Below, in pieces: positions 54,257 to 62,166 of a stretch of DNA of 64,000 bases; within the stretch, counting starts at the first letter, position 1; every line of letters begins with the position of its first letter. Both the position numbers and the translations under genes were made by a program. A model generated the notes under the pieces. That model did not search any database. It was not told the origin of the DNA and saw nothing but the letters and a program-made list of their open reading frames with translations. This DNA is from Methanofollis formosanus (lineage in GTDB: Archaea; Halobacteriota; Methanomicrobia; Methanomicrobiales; Methanofollaceae). The stretch is from the NCBI RefSeq assembly GCF_019633745.1, contig NZ_CP037968.1, positions 2,424,789 through 2,488,788 of the forward strand, written 5' to 3'.

Positions 54257-54811
54257 ATGCGTCCCATTTTTGTCGTGAACAACCATGGGCAGTTCAACCA
54301 CCTTATCCACCGCAAACTCCGCGACATGGATATCGAGGTGGCGATGGTCCAAAACACCACCCCGCCCGACGAGATCGCCGCGGGGTGCCGGGGGATCATT
54401 CTGGGCGGCGGCCCGTCGCTTGAGCGGGCCGGGAACTGCGCCGGGTACCTTGACCTCGGCCTGCCGGTGCTGGGGATCTGTCTTGGCCTCCATATCATCG
54501 CGACCGCACGGGGCGGGGCCGTCGGCCCAGGTGCCCACGGGGGGTATGGCGGCGTCAGTGTCGAGATAACAGAGGAGAGCGAGATCCTTGGAGGGTATCC
54601 GGAACAGATCCATGTCTGGGCCTCCCATGCCGACGAGGTGAAGGAGGTGCCCGCGGGCTTCACGGTCTATGCACACTCCGACATCTGTCCGGTCGAGGCG
54701 ATGGGATCGGCGGAAGACCGGATCTTCGGGGTCCAGTGGCACCCCGAGGTGAGTCACACCGAGGACGGAGACTTGCTCTTCAGAAACTTTGAGCGTATAT
54801 GCGGGGAGTAG
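54257..54811 (+). CDS. guaA: GMP synthase glutaminase subunit (GuaAA)
   Basis: The 184-residue class I glutamine amidotransferase subunit feeds ammonia to the separate archaeal PP-loop subunit (not in this window) to make GMP. The catalytic Cys is in VLGICLGLHIIATARGG near residue 76, and His/Glu in VQWHPEVSHTEDG near residue 164. The N terminus is MRPIFVVNNHGQFNHLIHRK. The stop overlaps the following YkgJ-type gene by 13 bp. Confidence 0.94.
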   Translation: MRPIFVVNNHGQFNHLIHRKLRDMDIEVAMVQNTTPPDEIAAGCRGIILGGGPSLERAGNCAGYLDLGLPVLGICLGLHIIATARGGAVGPGAHGGYGGVSVEITEESEILGGYPEQIHVWASHADEVKEVPAGFTVYAHSDICPVEAMGSAEDRIFGVQWHPEVSHTEDGDLLFRNFERICGE

Positions 54812-55341
54812 ACGGACTCGCCGAAGAGATCAGGGACGTGGGCTTCCGCTGCATGCGCTGCGGGGCCTGCTGCAGCGAGGTCTCCGAGGGCTCGAACCTG
54901 GTCATTCTCTCCCCCGCCGAGGTGCGGCGGGTGGCAGAAGCCGCCGGTCTTCCCCCCGGCGAGGTAGCGGAGCCGTATCCTGAGTTTCTTGACGGCCCGG
55001 AAAAATCGCGCTACACCTTCGATTGGTCTCTCAGCCGGGACGAGGGGCACTGCCGCTTCCTGGACGGAGAGCGCTGCCGGGTGTACGCCGCCCGCCCCTG
55101 GATATGCCGGACCTATCCCTTCATGCTCGAGGGTGACCGCCTCATCGTCTCCGAGTGTCCGGGGATCGGGACAGAGATGACGATGGAAGAGGCGCGTGCC
55201 GTTGCCCGCGCCCTTCTCGAGCGGCAGGCGGCCGAGGCGGCCGAGGAAGAGGGGATCAGACGTGTCCTCTCCACCGCCTCTCCCCCGCCCGGGGAGACGG
55301 CGGTCGTCGACAGCGAGGGGGTGTGGCCGGTCCATGGGTGA
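54799..55341 (+). CDS. YkgJ-family Cys-cluster (metal-chelating) protein
   Basis: The 180-residue protein carries the family pattern CMRCGACCSEVSEG near residue 18, followed by CRFLDGERCRVYAARPWICR near residue 85 and a final ECPGIG. These Cys likely bind zinc or an iron-sulfur cluster. The biological role is unknown, though such proteins often sit near modification enzymes. It overlaps guaA at its start and the TraB-type gene at its end. Confidence 0.88.
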   Translation: MRGVDGLAEEIRDVGFRCMRCGACCSEVSEGSNLVILSPAEVRRVAEAAGLPPGEVAEPYPEFLDGPEKSRYTFDWSLSRDEGHCRFLDGERCRVYAARPWICRTYPFMLEGDRLIVSECPGIGTEMTMEEARAVARALLERQAAEAAEEEGIRRVLSTASPPPGETAVVDSEGVWPVHG

Positions 55342-56539
55342 GATCAGACTGGTCGGCACGGCCCATGTCTCCGAGAAGAGCATCGCTGAGGTGCGCGCCG
55401 CGATCGAGGAGTTCGAGCCTGATATCGTCGGGGTGGAACTCGACGCCGGGCGGTACCAGGCACTCAGGAACGGGGCGCCGCCCCCGAAGGTCGACGAGGT
55501 GCTGAAAGGCGGGAACTTCTCCCAGATCCTCTTCCAGTGGACCCTTGCCTATCTCCAGCGTAAGATCGGCATGGACGTCGGCGTCGAACCCGGTGCCGAG
55601 ATGATGGCGGCCATCGACGAGGTGGAGAACCGGGGCCTGCCCCTGGGCCTCATCGACCGCGACATCAGGATCACCCTCTCCAGGTTCTGGGAAGGCATGA
55701 GCCTCTGGGAGAAGGTGAAGATGCTCTACGCCCTCGCGGTCTCGGTCTCGGGAGGAGTGGACGAGAAAGTCGACATTGACGCCTTGACCAGACAGGACGT
55801 CGTCTCGGCGGCCCTGGAGGAGTTTAGGAACTTCTCGCCGAACGGGGCGAAGGCCCTCATCGACGAACGGGACGCCTACATCGCCCGCCGGATCCTCGAC
55901 CTCTCGGGTCGCTACGAGAAGGTGCTGGCCGTGGTCGGCGCCGGGCATGTGCGAGGGGTGGAGCGCTACCTCTCCTCTCCCGACCTCCTCCCGCCCGAGG
56001 CGGCGCTCACCGCCGCCCCCAAAAAGCGCTATCCATGGGGGAAGATCATCGGCGTCCTGGTCGTCGCCCTCTTTACCATCCTCCTTATCTCGATCGCCTT
56101 CTCCGGCGTCGGGCTGGAGGTGCTTGCCTGGGCGATATTGTACTGGGTGGTGATCAACGGCGTGCTTGCCGCCGGGTTCACCATCGCCGCCGGAGGCCAC
56201 CCGCTCTCGGCCCTCACCGCCTTCGGGGTGGCCTGGATGACCTCCCTCAATCCCCTGATGGCCGCCGGATGGTTTGCCGCCATCGTGGAGGCGAAGGTCA
56301 GGAAACCCTCGGCCGCCGACTTCCAGCGGATCATGGACGCCGAGACCTTCGATGAGATGCGGAAGGTGCCGATCTTCAGGGTGGTACTCGTCGCCGCCCT
56401 GGCAAATGTCGGGTCGACCATCGGGACGTTCGCCTACTTCCTCTTCATCGCCCCGATCCTGGGGATCGATCCCACGGTGATCATCCCGCAGGGCTTTGCG
56501 AACTTCGTGGGATGGCTGGGCGGGCTGCTCCCCTTCTGA
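55334..56539 (+). CDS. TraB/PrgY-type membrane protein
   Basis: About 401 residues. The N-terminal TraB domain (about 1-225) has IRLVGTAHVSEKSIAEVRAA, DIVGVELDAGRYQAL and VVGAGHVRGVERYL, the GTxH, VELD and GxGH motifs shared with Tiki/PrgY proteins. About five transmembrane helices follow (about 235-400). PrgY inhibits pheromone peptide activity in Enterococcus and Tiki is a metalloprotease; the archaeal role is unknown. The start at 55334 overlaps the YkgJ-type gene by 8 bp. A 10-T run follows the stop. Confidence 0.9.
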   Translation: MGEIRLVGTAHVSEKSIAEVRAAIEEFEPDIVGVELDAGRYQALRNGAPPPKVDEVLKGGNFSQILFQWTLAYLQRKIGMDVGVEPGAEMMAAIDEVENRGLPLGLIDRDIRITLSRFWEGMSLWEKVKMLYALAVSVSGGVDEKVDIDALTRQDVVSAALEEFRNFSPNGAKALIDERDAYIARRILDLSGRYEKVLAVVGAGHVRGVERYLSSPDLLPPEAALTAAPKKRYPWGKIIGVLVVALFTILLISIAFSGVGLEVLAWAILYWVVINGVLAAGFTIAAGGHPLSALTAFGVAWMTSLNPLMAAGWFAAIVEAKVRKPSAADFQRIMDAETFDEMRKVPIFRVVLVAALANVGSTIGTFAYFLFIAPILGIDPTVIIPQGFANFVGWLGGLLPF

Positions 56540-56541
56540 TC

Positions 56542-56551
56542 TTTTTTTTTT
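56542..56551 (+). terminator. Ten-T terminator after the TraB-type gene
   Basis: Ten consecutive T begin 3 bases after the stop codon, the strongest T-run terminator in the window, and close the guaA-YkgJ-TraB operon. Confidence 0.55.
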
Positions 56552-56670
56552 GTGTTGGTTCAAGCCCGGAGATCGAGGTCGTCCTGAACCATTCCGGGCG
56601 TCACGCCGCTCGTGAAGGTTCTGTCGGGGATCCCGGGCGCTCCTGTCATAGAGGTACAGCCACCGTGAAC

Positions 56671-57180
56671 GCCGTCCCGTCCCGTCCCCCGCCTCTCCTC
56701 TCGCGAGACGGCAGAACAGGCCCTGGTGATTGGGGACGGCATGTTCTGATCATCTCGCCTCTCCCTTTGTCCCGACCCCGAAGATAGAACCGGAATGGAA
56801 GAGTGCTACTCTCCCATCAGCGGGATCACGCGCTCCGTGCCGTTCCCCGTCCTATCTTCTCGCGAGACGGCAGAACAGATCCTATGAGGAGGAACGGAAG
56901 ATTCTGATCACCTCGCCGTCCCGCTATCATGACCCCGAAGATAGAGCCGAGAAGGCATGGCGGTGATGAAGAAGCGGGATGCTGGTCTCCACACCCGCCC
57001 CGTCGTCGCGACCCCGGGGATAGGAGTGGGACAGGAGATGGTTGTTCTCTTTCAGAGGATCACACCGCCCCGTGCCGTCTCCACGCCTATCCTCTCGCGA
57101 GATGGCAGGACCGATCGTGCGATGGGGGAACGGCACGTTTGGATCATCACGCCGTCCTGTCGTCATGACCCCGAAGATAG
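56671..57180. repeat. Array of repeat hairpin units (second subfamily)
   Basis: Three units of about 110 bp lie at 56671-56787, 56835-56944 and 57068-57180. Each starts with GTCC/CCTAT...TCTCGCGAGA(C/T)GGCAG and ends with CCCCGAAGATAG, with GGGACGGCA or GGAACGGCA plus TCTGATCA or GGATCATCAC in the middle. A partial fourth end (ACCCCGGGGATAGGAG) is at 57010. The palindrome TCTCGCGAGA is constant here, replacing the CGTCGTGGGGGGTCCGGGGG stem of other copies. The gap (56552-57392) otherwise holds no gene; the last 200 bp include a GTTATCTTCGTCTGTAGAGG repeat scrap. Confidence 0.65.
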
Positions 57181-57392
57181 GAGTTGGGACAGGAGAGGGC
57201 TGATCCTGAATCTGAGAATCACCACACCCGCCCCTCCGGTTATCTTCGTCTGTAGAGGGGACGAAGACTTCGAGATCGAGGGTGATCCTGAAGAGGGCGC
57301 CGCTGTCCTTCCGCCATTCATAATCGCGAATCTGATTTCGACACGGCCTTTTCTTCGCAAAGATTATCCATTTTCACTGCCTAGTGAGGAGC

Positions 57393-57911
57393 ATGTATCT
57401 TGGTCCGAATCTTGGGCTGACCATCCTTAAGACGCGTCATTCTATCCGGAAGTACAAGGAAGATCCAATCGAGGAGAAGATCATCAAGGAAGCCCTCGAG
57501 TGTGCCCATCTTGCTCCGAGCGCCAGGAACGAACAGCCCTGGCTCTTTGGGGTGGTGAAGGAGAAGGAGACTCTCAAGCAGATCGCCGACCTCACCGATC
57601 ACGGCAAGTTTATCGAGGACGCTCAGGTCTGCTTTGCGGTCTTTGGCAAGAGGGACGCAAAGTACTATCTTGAGGACTGCTCCGCGGCCACGACCCAGCT
57701 CATCCTCGGGCTCTGGGCCTATGGAGTCGGATCGTGCTGGGTGGCAGGCGAGAAGAAGGAGTATGCCGAGGCGGTCCGCGAACTCCTCGGTGTCCCAGAA
57801 GATTACACGCTGGTCTCCCTTCTCCCGGCCGGGTACCCGATGGATGTGAAGATCGCCGGGAAGAAGGTTCTTGACGATATCGTCTTTGAGGGGCAGTATT
57901 CTTCTGAGTGA
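57393..57911 (+). CDS. Nitroreductase-family flavoprotein
   Basis: The 172-residue protein is of the FMN-dependent nitroreductase fold. LKTRHSIRKYKEDPIEEKII carries the FMN-phosphate Arg cluster (RHSIRKY), LAPSARNEQPWLFGVV the second FMN loop, and LGLWAYGVGSCWVAGEKKEY the third. It is short, like the archaeal NADH oxidase/nitroreductase subgroup with VPEDYTLVSLLPAGYP. The substrate is unknown. The ATG at 57393 is preceded by GTGAGGAGC, so a GTG three codons upstream is unlikely. Confidence 0.9.
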   Translation: MYLGPNLGLTILKTRHSIRKYKEDPIEEKIIKEALECAHLAPSARNEQPWLFGVVKEKETLKQIADLTDHGKFIEDAQVCFAVFGKRDAKYYLEDCSAATTQLILGLWAYGVGSCWVAGEKKEYAEAVRELLGVPEDYTLVSLLPAGYPMDVKIAGKKVLDDIVFEGQYSSE

Positions 57912-58515
57912 GGGCGGTTTTTCCGGCCCCAGTTTTTTTCTGAGTTCTCCCTGGGATATCAGGGATGTGATCGATCACCTGTGGGGTATTTCTTATGTTT
58001 GTTCCGCTCGTACTCGAAGATCGAAGATTGGCGGTGGACGGCAACCCCCTCTTTATGATCATCGATGGTGCCTTCCCTGCACTATCCTCATCCCTGGAAT
58101 CAGAGGACGGCATGGATGTCTGATCTCTCCGAAAAGCGATCGACGCTCTTCCGACCAGGTTTGATCTCCGGGGCCATGACAACAGGACGGCGTGATGATC
58201 AGACCGTGCCGTCCCCCCGCCACTGAATCTTTTCTGATATTTCGCGAGAAGATAGGGCGGGGGACGGCACCACGCGCGATATCTCCGAAAAAAGATGGGC
58301 GCTTTCCCGTCCAGATATTATCTTCGAGGTCACGACAACGGGACGGCGTGATGATCAGACCATGCCGTCCCCGATCACAGCATCTGTTCCATCGTCTTGC
58401 GAGAGTATCAGCAGGGACGGCAATTGAACAACGCCCCCGGACAGCGCTGTCGCGATCATCGCATATGCTTGAGCCAGAAACTCATACTCAACGTTAGATC
58501 GGCCAAATTGTGTTC
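57912..58515. repeat. Repeat-rich gap: direct and inverted GC-rich units
   Basis: After a T-run (57939-57945) the gap contains repeat units. A direct repeat of about 43 bp occurs at 58175-58217 and 58330-58372 (CATGACAACAGGACGGCGTG ... GTGCCGTCCCC and its near copy). The first forms a long stem with 58255-58272 (GCCGTCCCCCCGCC against GGCGGGGGACGGC, loop of about 35 bases including GCGAGAAGATAG). A truncated right-end motif (GCATATGCTTGAGCCAGAAA) lies at 58460-58490. No gene is supported. Confidence 0.6.
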
Positions 58516-59340
58516 TCACTCTCGCGTGCGCGCCCTGCAGAAGATGAGGGTGAAGCCCAGGTGATTGACACTCGTCACGTCGAAGGATGCGGAGAGTGCA
58601 CTGAGAAAGTCGGTCTGCCTCCAGACCTGCAGTTCAGGGAAGAACCGCCGCACCTCGCGGATGAGGAATTCGCCGGCGATTGAAGACTCTGTCATCTCCT
58701 CGGTAAAGGGGAGGAAGGTGACGAGCTGGCCGCGTGGGGCGAGGATACGGGCAAGTTCCGGGAGGAGAGGGCCGGGAACGGCTTCGCTGAGTCCCGGGGC
58801 GATGAGGAGGTCGAAGGCGCCGTCACAGCACGGCATGGCGGCCGGGTCTGCTATGAGGCTCTGAAACTTCTCGATGATCGTTTTGTCCCTCGCAATCAGC
58901 CAGCGTTCCGGGATCTGGCCGGTGAGGTCGGCCGCAGCGGCGACGAAGAGGTCGGCCATCCCACCGCTGAGAGGGTCGGGGACCACGGCGATCCGTCTGA
59001 GGGGCCGCTCGCTCTCGAACTCGGCCACCATCAGGTCCTGGAAGGTCAGGGCAAGGTGGCGGAAGTAGTCTGAGAGGACAACTCCGACGCTGCTTTTTCT
59101 TGCCAGGAACAATGCTTCCCTGCCCTTATCGGTGATGAAAAAGACCTTCTTCGCCGGTCCCTTCGTGCTCGGCGCCTGCTCATAGTCCACGAGTCCCCGG
59201 CGCTTGAGCGAGTTCACGGTCTTGTAGAGGTCGCTGTGGCTCCTGGATATCCCCTCTTCCTCGAGCCTGAACTTGAGTCCGTAGACATGGCAGGGGGCGG
59301 TGGCGAGCATGGTGAGGATCTCAAGCCCGGGGTCGTGCAT
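58516..59340 (-). CDS. PadR-like winged-helix regulator with C-terminal methyltransferase-like domain
   Basis: The 274-residue protein has an N-terminal winged helix (about 1-80; TMLATAPCHVYGLKFRLEEE, SHSDLYKTVNSLKRRGLVDY) that resembles PadR/PhaQ-type regulators. The C-terminal half (about 115-270) resembles a class I methyltransferase fold (FDLLIAPGLSEAVPGPLLPE, LARILAPRGQLVTFLPF), but a clear SAM-binding glycine motif is lacking, so it may be a sensor rather than an enzyme. GGGGAG precedes the ATG. It diverges from the cbi operon across about 97 bp and may regulate it or itself; this is inference from position. Confidence 0.78.
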   Translation of the reverse strand: MHDPGLEILTMLATAPCHVYGLKFRLEEEGISRSHSDLYKTVNSLKRRGLVDYEQAPSTKGPAKKVFFITDKGREALFLARKSSVGVVLSDYFRHLALTFQDLMVAEFESERPLRRIAVVPDPLSGGMADLFVAAAADLTGQIPERWLIARDKTIIEKFQSLIADPAAMPCCDGAFDLLIAPGLSEAVPGPLLPELARILAPRGQLVTFLPFTEEMTESSIAGEFLIREVRRFFPELQVWRQTDFLSALSASFDVTSVNHLGFTLIFCRARTRE

Positions 59341-59437
59341 ATTCTCCCCTCTTCCCCGCTCATAGTAAGGGCTTCGAAATGATTCCGCGGGAATTTGAAC
59401 AAATGTTAATTAGTCCGTGCAAGTGAACTTTACTTAC
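59341..59437. promoter_or_regulatory. Divergent promoter region of the regulator and cbi operon
   Basis: The short gap contains AT-rich GAACAAATGTTAATTAGTCC, which may serve as the TATA region toward cbiT. GTG codons at 59417 and 59423 are possible alternative cbiT starts within it. Confidence 0.35.
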
Positions 59438-59968
59438 ATGGATGAGGGACTTCGGGGCGGACCGACGCAGGACGAAGTGGCGGCGGTCGCCCTCTGGCAC
59501 CTGAGGCTTGCGCCGGGGTGCGCCTTTGCAGATGTCGGGTGCGGGACCGGGAAGATCGCGGTGGCCGCGGCCAGGACCGCCGGCCGGGTGCTTGCCATCG
59601 ACCGCCGGCCAGAGGCGGCGGCCTGCACGAGGGTTGCTGCAGAGGCGGCAGGTGCCGAGAACATCAAGACAGTCTGTGGCGAGGCCACCGATGTCCTTGC
59701 GGGTGCCGGACCCCTTGACGCCGCCTTCGTCGGCGGTTCGCGGGACCTCGAGCAGGTGCTCGGGGTACTCGCCGGGACGGTGCGCGGCCGGGTGGTCGTC
59801 GACTGTGTCCTGCTGGAAACCCTCCATCGGGCGGTGAGGACGATGCAGGACCTCGGGATCTTCAGGGAGGTCGTCTCCCTCCAGGTGGCCCGCTCCCACG
59901 CGCTCGGGCCCGGGATGATGATGCGCCCGGCCAACCCGGTCTGGCTCGTTGTCGGGGAGGTGGCCTGA
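59438..59968 (+). CDS. cbiT: Cobalt-precorrin-6B C15-methyltransferase (decarboxylating)
   Basis: The 176-residue SAM methyltransferase acts on C15 and removes the acetate carboxyl at C12 in the anaerobic corrin pathway. LRGGPTQDEVAAVALWHLRL matches the family N terminus (PGPTxxEV), AFADVGCGTGKIAVAAARTA is the SAM-binding motif, and AIDRRPEAAA the acidic loop. The ATG at 59438 is chosen; a GTG at 59417 would add seven residues. It heads cbiT-L-F-G-H-C-D. Confidence 0.92.
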   Translation: MDEGLRGGPTQDEVAAVALWHLRLAPGCAFADVGCGTGKIAVAAARTAGRVLAIDRRPEAAACTRVAAEAAGAENIKTVCGEATDVLAGAGPLDAAFVGGSRDLEQVLGVLAGTVRGRVVVDCVLLETLHRAVRTMQDLGIFREVVSLQVARSHALGPGMMMRPANPVWLVVGEVA

Positions 59969-59969
59969 G

Positions 59970-60578
59970 ATGCTGGTCGGCGTGGGGATCGGCCCCGGCG
60001 ACCCCGAACTCCTGACCGTGAAGGCCGTGCGCCTGATCCGAGAGGCCGACGTGGTCTATGTCCCGGGCCGGGTGGCCGCGGGGATCATCGCCCCGTACCG
60101 CACCGATGTCGAGGTCCTCTCCTTCCCGATGACCGGGGACGAGGCCGAGATCGCGCGGTGCATGGAGACGAACGCCGATACCGTGGCGGCGCCGGCGGCG
60201 AACGGGCTCTGTGTCTTCTGCATCCTCGGCGACCCGAACTTCTACGGGACCTTCGGCCGGCTCTCGGCCGTCCTCGCCGACCGCCACCCCGCGGTCAGGT
60301 GCACGACCGTCCCCGGCATCAGCGCGATCACCGCCTTCGCCTCGGTCGCGGGCGTCCCGGTCTCCGGCGGGATCGGCGTGAGCGACGGCTCCGAGGAAGC
60401 GTGTCGTCTCCTCCTCAAGGTGACGCACCCGAAGGAGACGGCCGCACGTCTCCAGGCCGAGGGCTTCACCGATTTCGTCCTGGTGGAGCGGATGTATATG
60501 GACGGCGAACGGGTCTATCGGGGCGACGAAATCCCTGAGAAAAGCAGTTATTTCAGTGTACTCTTTGCGAGGCGGTGA
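59970..60578 (+). CDS. cbiL: Cobalt-factor II C20-methyltransferase
   Basis: About 202 residues of the precorrin methylase fold (class III). MLVGVGIGPGDPELLTVKAV holds the first SAM-loop motif and FCILGDPNFYGTF the second (GDPxFYGT). TTVPGISAITAFASVAGVPV follows. GIGPGDPELLT with the conserved FYGTFGRL favours CbiL over the other paralogs. The start at 59970 lies 1 base after the cbiT stop; its own stop overlaps the next gene as GTGA. Confidence 0.92.
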   Translation: MLVGVGIGPGDPELLTVKAVRLIREADVVYVPGRVAAGIIAPYRTDVEVLSFPMTGDEAEIARCMETNADTVAAPAANGLCVFCILGDPNFYGTFGRLSAVLADRHPAVRCTTVPGISAITAFASVAGVPVSGGIGVSDGSEEACRLLLKVTHPKETAARLQAEGFTDFVLVERMYMDGERVYRGDEIPEKSSYFSVLFARR

Positions 60579-60580
60579 AG

Positions 60581-61297
60581 ATGGAAAAGATCTATGTTGT
60601 CGGGGCCGGGCCGGGAAACCCGGACCTGATCACGGTGAAGGGAAACGACCTCCTGATGCGGGCCGACGTCCTCATCTATGCCGGGTCGCTGGTGAACCCG
60701 GCGCTGGTCGAGCGGTCGCCGGCGCCTGAGAAGTATGACTCCTGGGGGATGAAACTTCCCGAGATGGTGGCGGTGATGGTCGAGGCGGCCAGGGCCGGGA
60801 AGACGGTGGTCCGTCTTCACTCGGGCGACCCGGCACTGTACGGGGCGATCGTCGAGCAGATCGCCGAACTGGAACGGGCTGGGGTCGAGGTCGAGGTGGT
60901 CCCAGGGGTCTCATCGATGTTCGGGGCGGCGGCGGCTCTCAAGACCCAGTACACCCTCCGGGGGGTCTCAGAGTCGGTGGTTGTCACCAGGCCCGCCGGG
61001 GCGACGCTGGCGACCGACCAGATCGCCGAACTCTCGCGGACCGGGGCGACGATGGTCGTCTTCCTCGGCACCGCACATATGGAGGAGGTGCTCGGAAAGG
61101 TCGAGTGCCCGCCCGATACCCCGGCGGCGGTCGTCTACCATGCCACCTGGCCTGACCAGAAGGTGGTGCGGGGCACGGTCGCCGACCTCGCCGCAAAGGC
61201 GCGGGCCGCCGGGATCGAGCGCTCGGCCCTGATCATCATCGGCGGCGTGGTGAACGCCACGGCGTCTGACTACACCAACTCAGACCTCTACGGATGA
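60581..61297 (+). CDS. cbiF: Cobalt-precorrin-4 C11-methyltransferase
   Basis: The 238-residue precorrin methylase begins MEKIYVVGAGPGNPDLITVK. DVLIYAGSLVNPALVERSPA is specific to the C11 enzyme, followed by RLHSGDPALYGAIVEQIAEL and EVVPGVSSMFGAAAALKTQY. A GTG at 60575 overlapping cbiL is possible; the ATG at 60581 is preferred. Confidence 0.95.
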   Translation: MEKIYVVGAGPGNPDLITVKGNDLLMRADVLIYAGSLVNPALVERSPAPEKYDSWGMKLPEMVAVMVEAARAGKTVVRLHSGDPALYGAIVEQIAELERAGVEVEVVPGVSSMFGAAAALKTQYTLRGVSESVVVTRPAGATLATDQIAELSRTGATMVVFLGTAHMEEVLGKVECPPDTPAAVVYHATWPDQKVVRGTVADLAAKARAAGIERSALIIIGGVVNATASDYTNSDLYG

Positions 61298-62166
61298 AGA
61301 CGGCAGTCATTGCGCTGAAGCGCTTCGAGGAGGAAGGTCGGCGGGTCGCCGACGTCCTCGGCGGCGAGTTTCTCCCGTACTTCCCTGAGGTCTTCGAGGA
61401 GGCCTTTGCCGCCTACGAGGCGGTCGTCGCCGTGATGTCGGCAGGGATCGCGGTCAGGAAGTGCGCCCCCCTCCTCACCACCAAGTGGCGGGACCCGGCG
61501 GTGGTGGTGGTCAGTCCGGACCTCAGGTTTGCGGTCCCGGTCCTCGGCGGGCACCATGGGGCGAACGACCTCGCCCGCGAGATCGGGAAGAAGATCGGAG
61601 CGGTCCCGGTCATCTCGACCGCCACCGAGGCCCTGGGCCGGCCGTGCGTCGAGGGCGTCGCGGCGTCGGTCGGGGCCGAGATCGCAAACCCGGACTCCAC
61701 TCTTCCGGTGAACGCAGCGATGCTCGACGGCGAGGTGCCGGTCTATACCGTCGGCGGCCCGGCGATCGTCGTCGCCTCCTCTGCCGTCTCGGTCCTGGTG
61801 GAGGGCGGAGAATATGTCGTCGGGATCGGGTGCCGGCGCGGGACTGCGACTGAATCGGTCGTGGCGGCGGTGAGGGCGGCCCTCAGGACGGCCGGGATCG
61901 GGCCCGAGGAGGTGCTCGTCTATGCCACGACGGCGAAGAAATCCGATGAACCCGGCCTGCGGGACGGCGTCGCCGCGCTGGGGGGCGTCCTCCTGTACCT
62001 CAGCGCCGAGACGCTCAACGCCCGGACGCCCCCCTCGCCCTCGCGGGCGGGGCTGATCGGGCTTGTCGGCGTGGCCGAACCGGCGGTGCTTGCCCTTGCA
62101 CGCCGCGGCGAGTTGATACTGAAGAAAAAAGTCTATGGGGATGTGACAGTTGCAATCGGACGATAA
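61294..62166 (+). CDS. cbiG: Cobalt-precorrin-5A hydrolase
   Basis: The 290-residue enzyme opens the delta-lactone of cobalt-precorrin-5A, releasing acetaldehyde during ring contraction. VVAVMSAGIAVRKCAPLLTT and PVLGGHHGANDLAREIGKKI are the N-terminal domain hallmarks. The C-terminal CbiG_C domain begins near residue 178 (YVVGIGCRRGTATESVVAAV). It overlaps cbiF by ATGA and the cbiH start by 17 bp. Confidence 0.95.
   Translation: MKTAVIALKRFEEEGRRVADVLGGEFLPYFPEVFEEAFAAYEAVVAVMSAGIAVRKCAPLLTTKWRDPAVVVVSPDLRFAVPVLGGHHGANDLAREIGKKIGAVPVISTATEALGRPCVEGVAASVGAEIANPDSTLPVNAAMLDGEVPVYTVGGPAIVVASSAVSVLVEGGEYVVGIGCRRGTATESVVAAVRAALRTAGIGPEEVLVYATTAKKSDEPGLRDGVAALGGVLLYLSAETLNARTPPSPSRAGLIGLVGVAEPAVLALARRGELILKKKVYGDVTVAIGR

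Noticed and set aside
56560-56649. Short minus-strand frame MTGAPGIPDRTFTSGVTP... that vaguely recalls the N terminus of CbiT/CobL proteins
   Set aside because: It is only 29 codons before a stop, has no continuation, and lies in repeat-rich DNA. It could be a relic but is not supported.
56671-57180. CRISPR array
   Set aside because: The repeated units are about 110 bp, unevenly spaced (164 and about 233 bp), internally palindromic and lack uniform spacers or cas genes.
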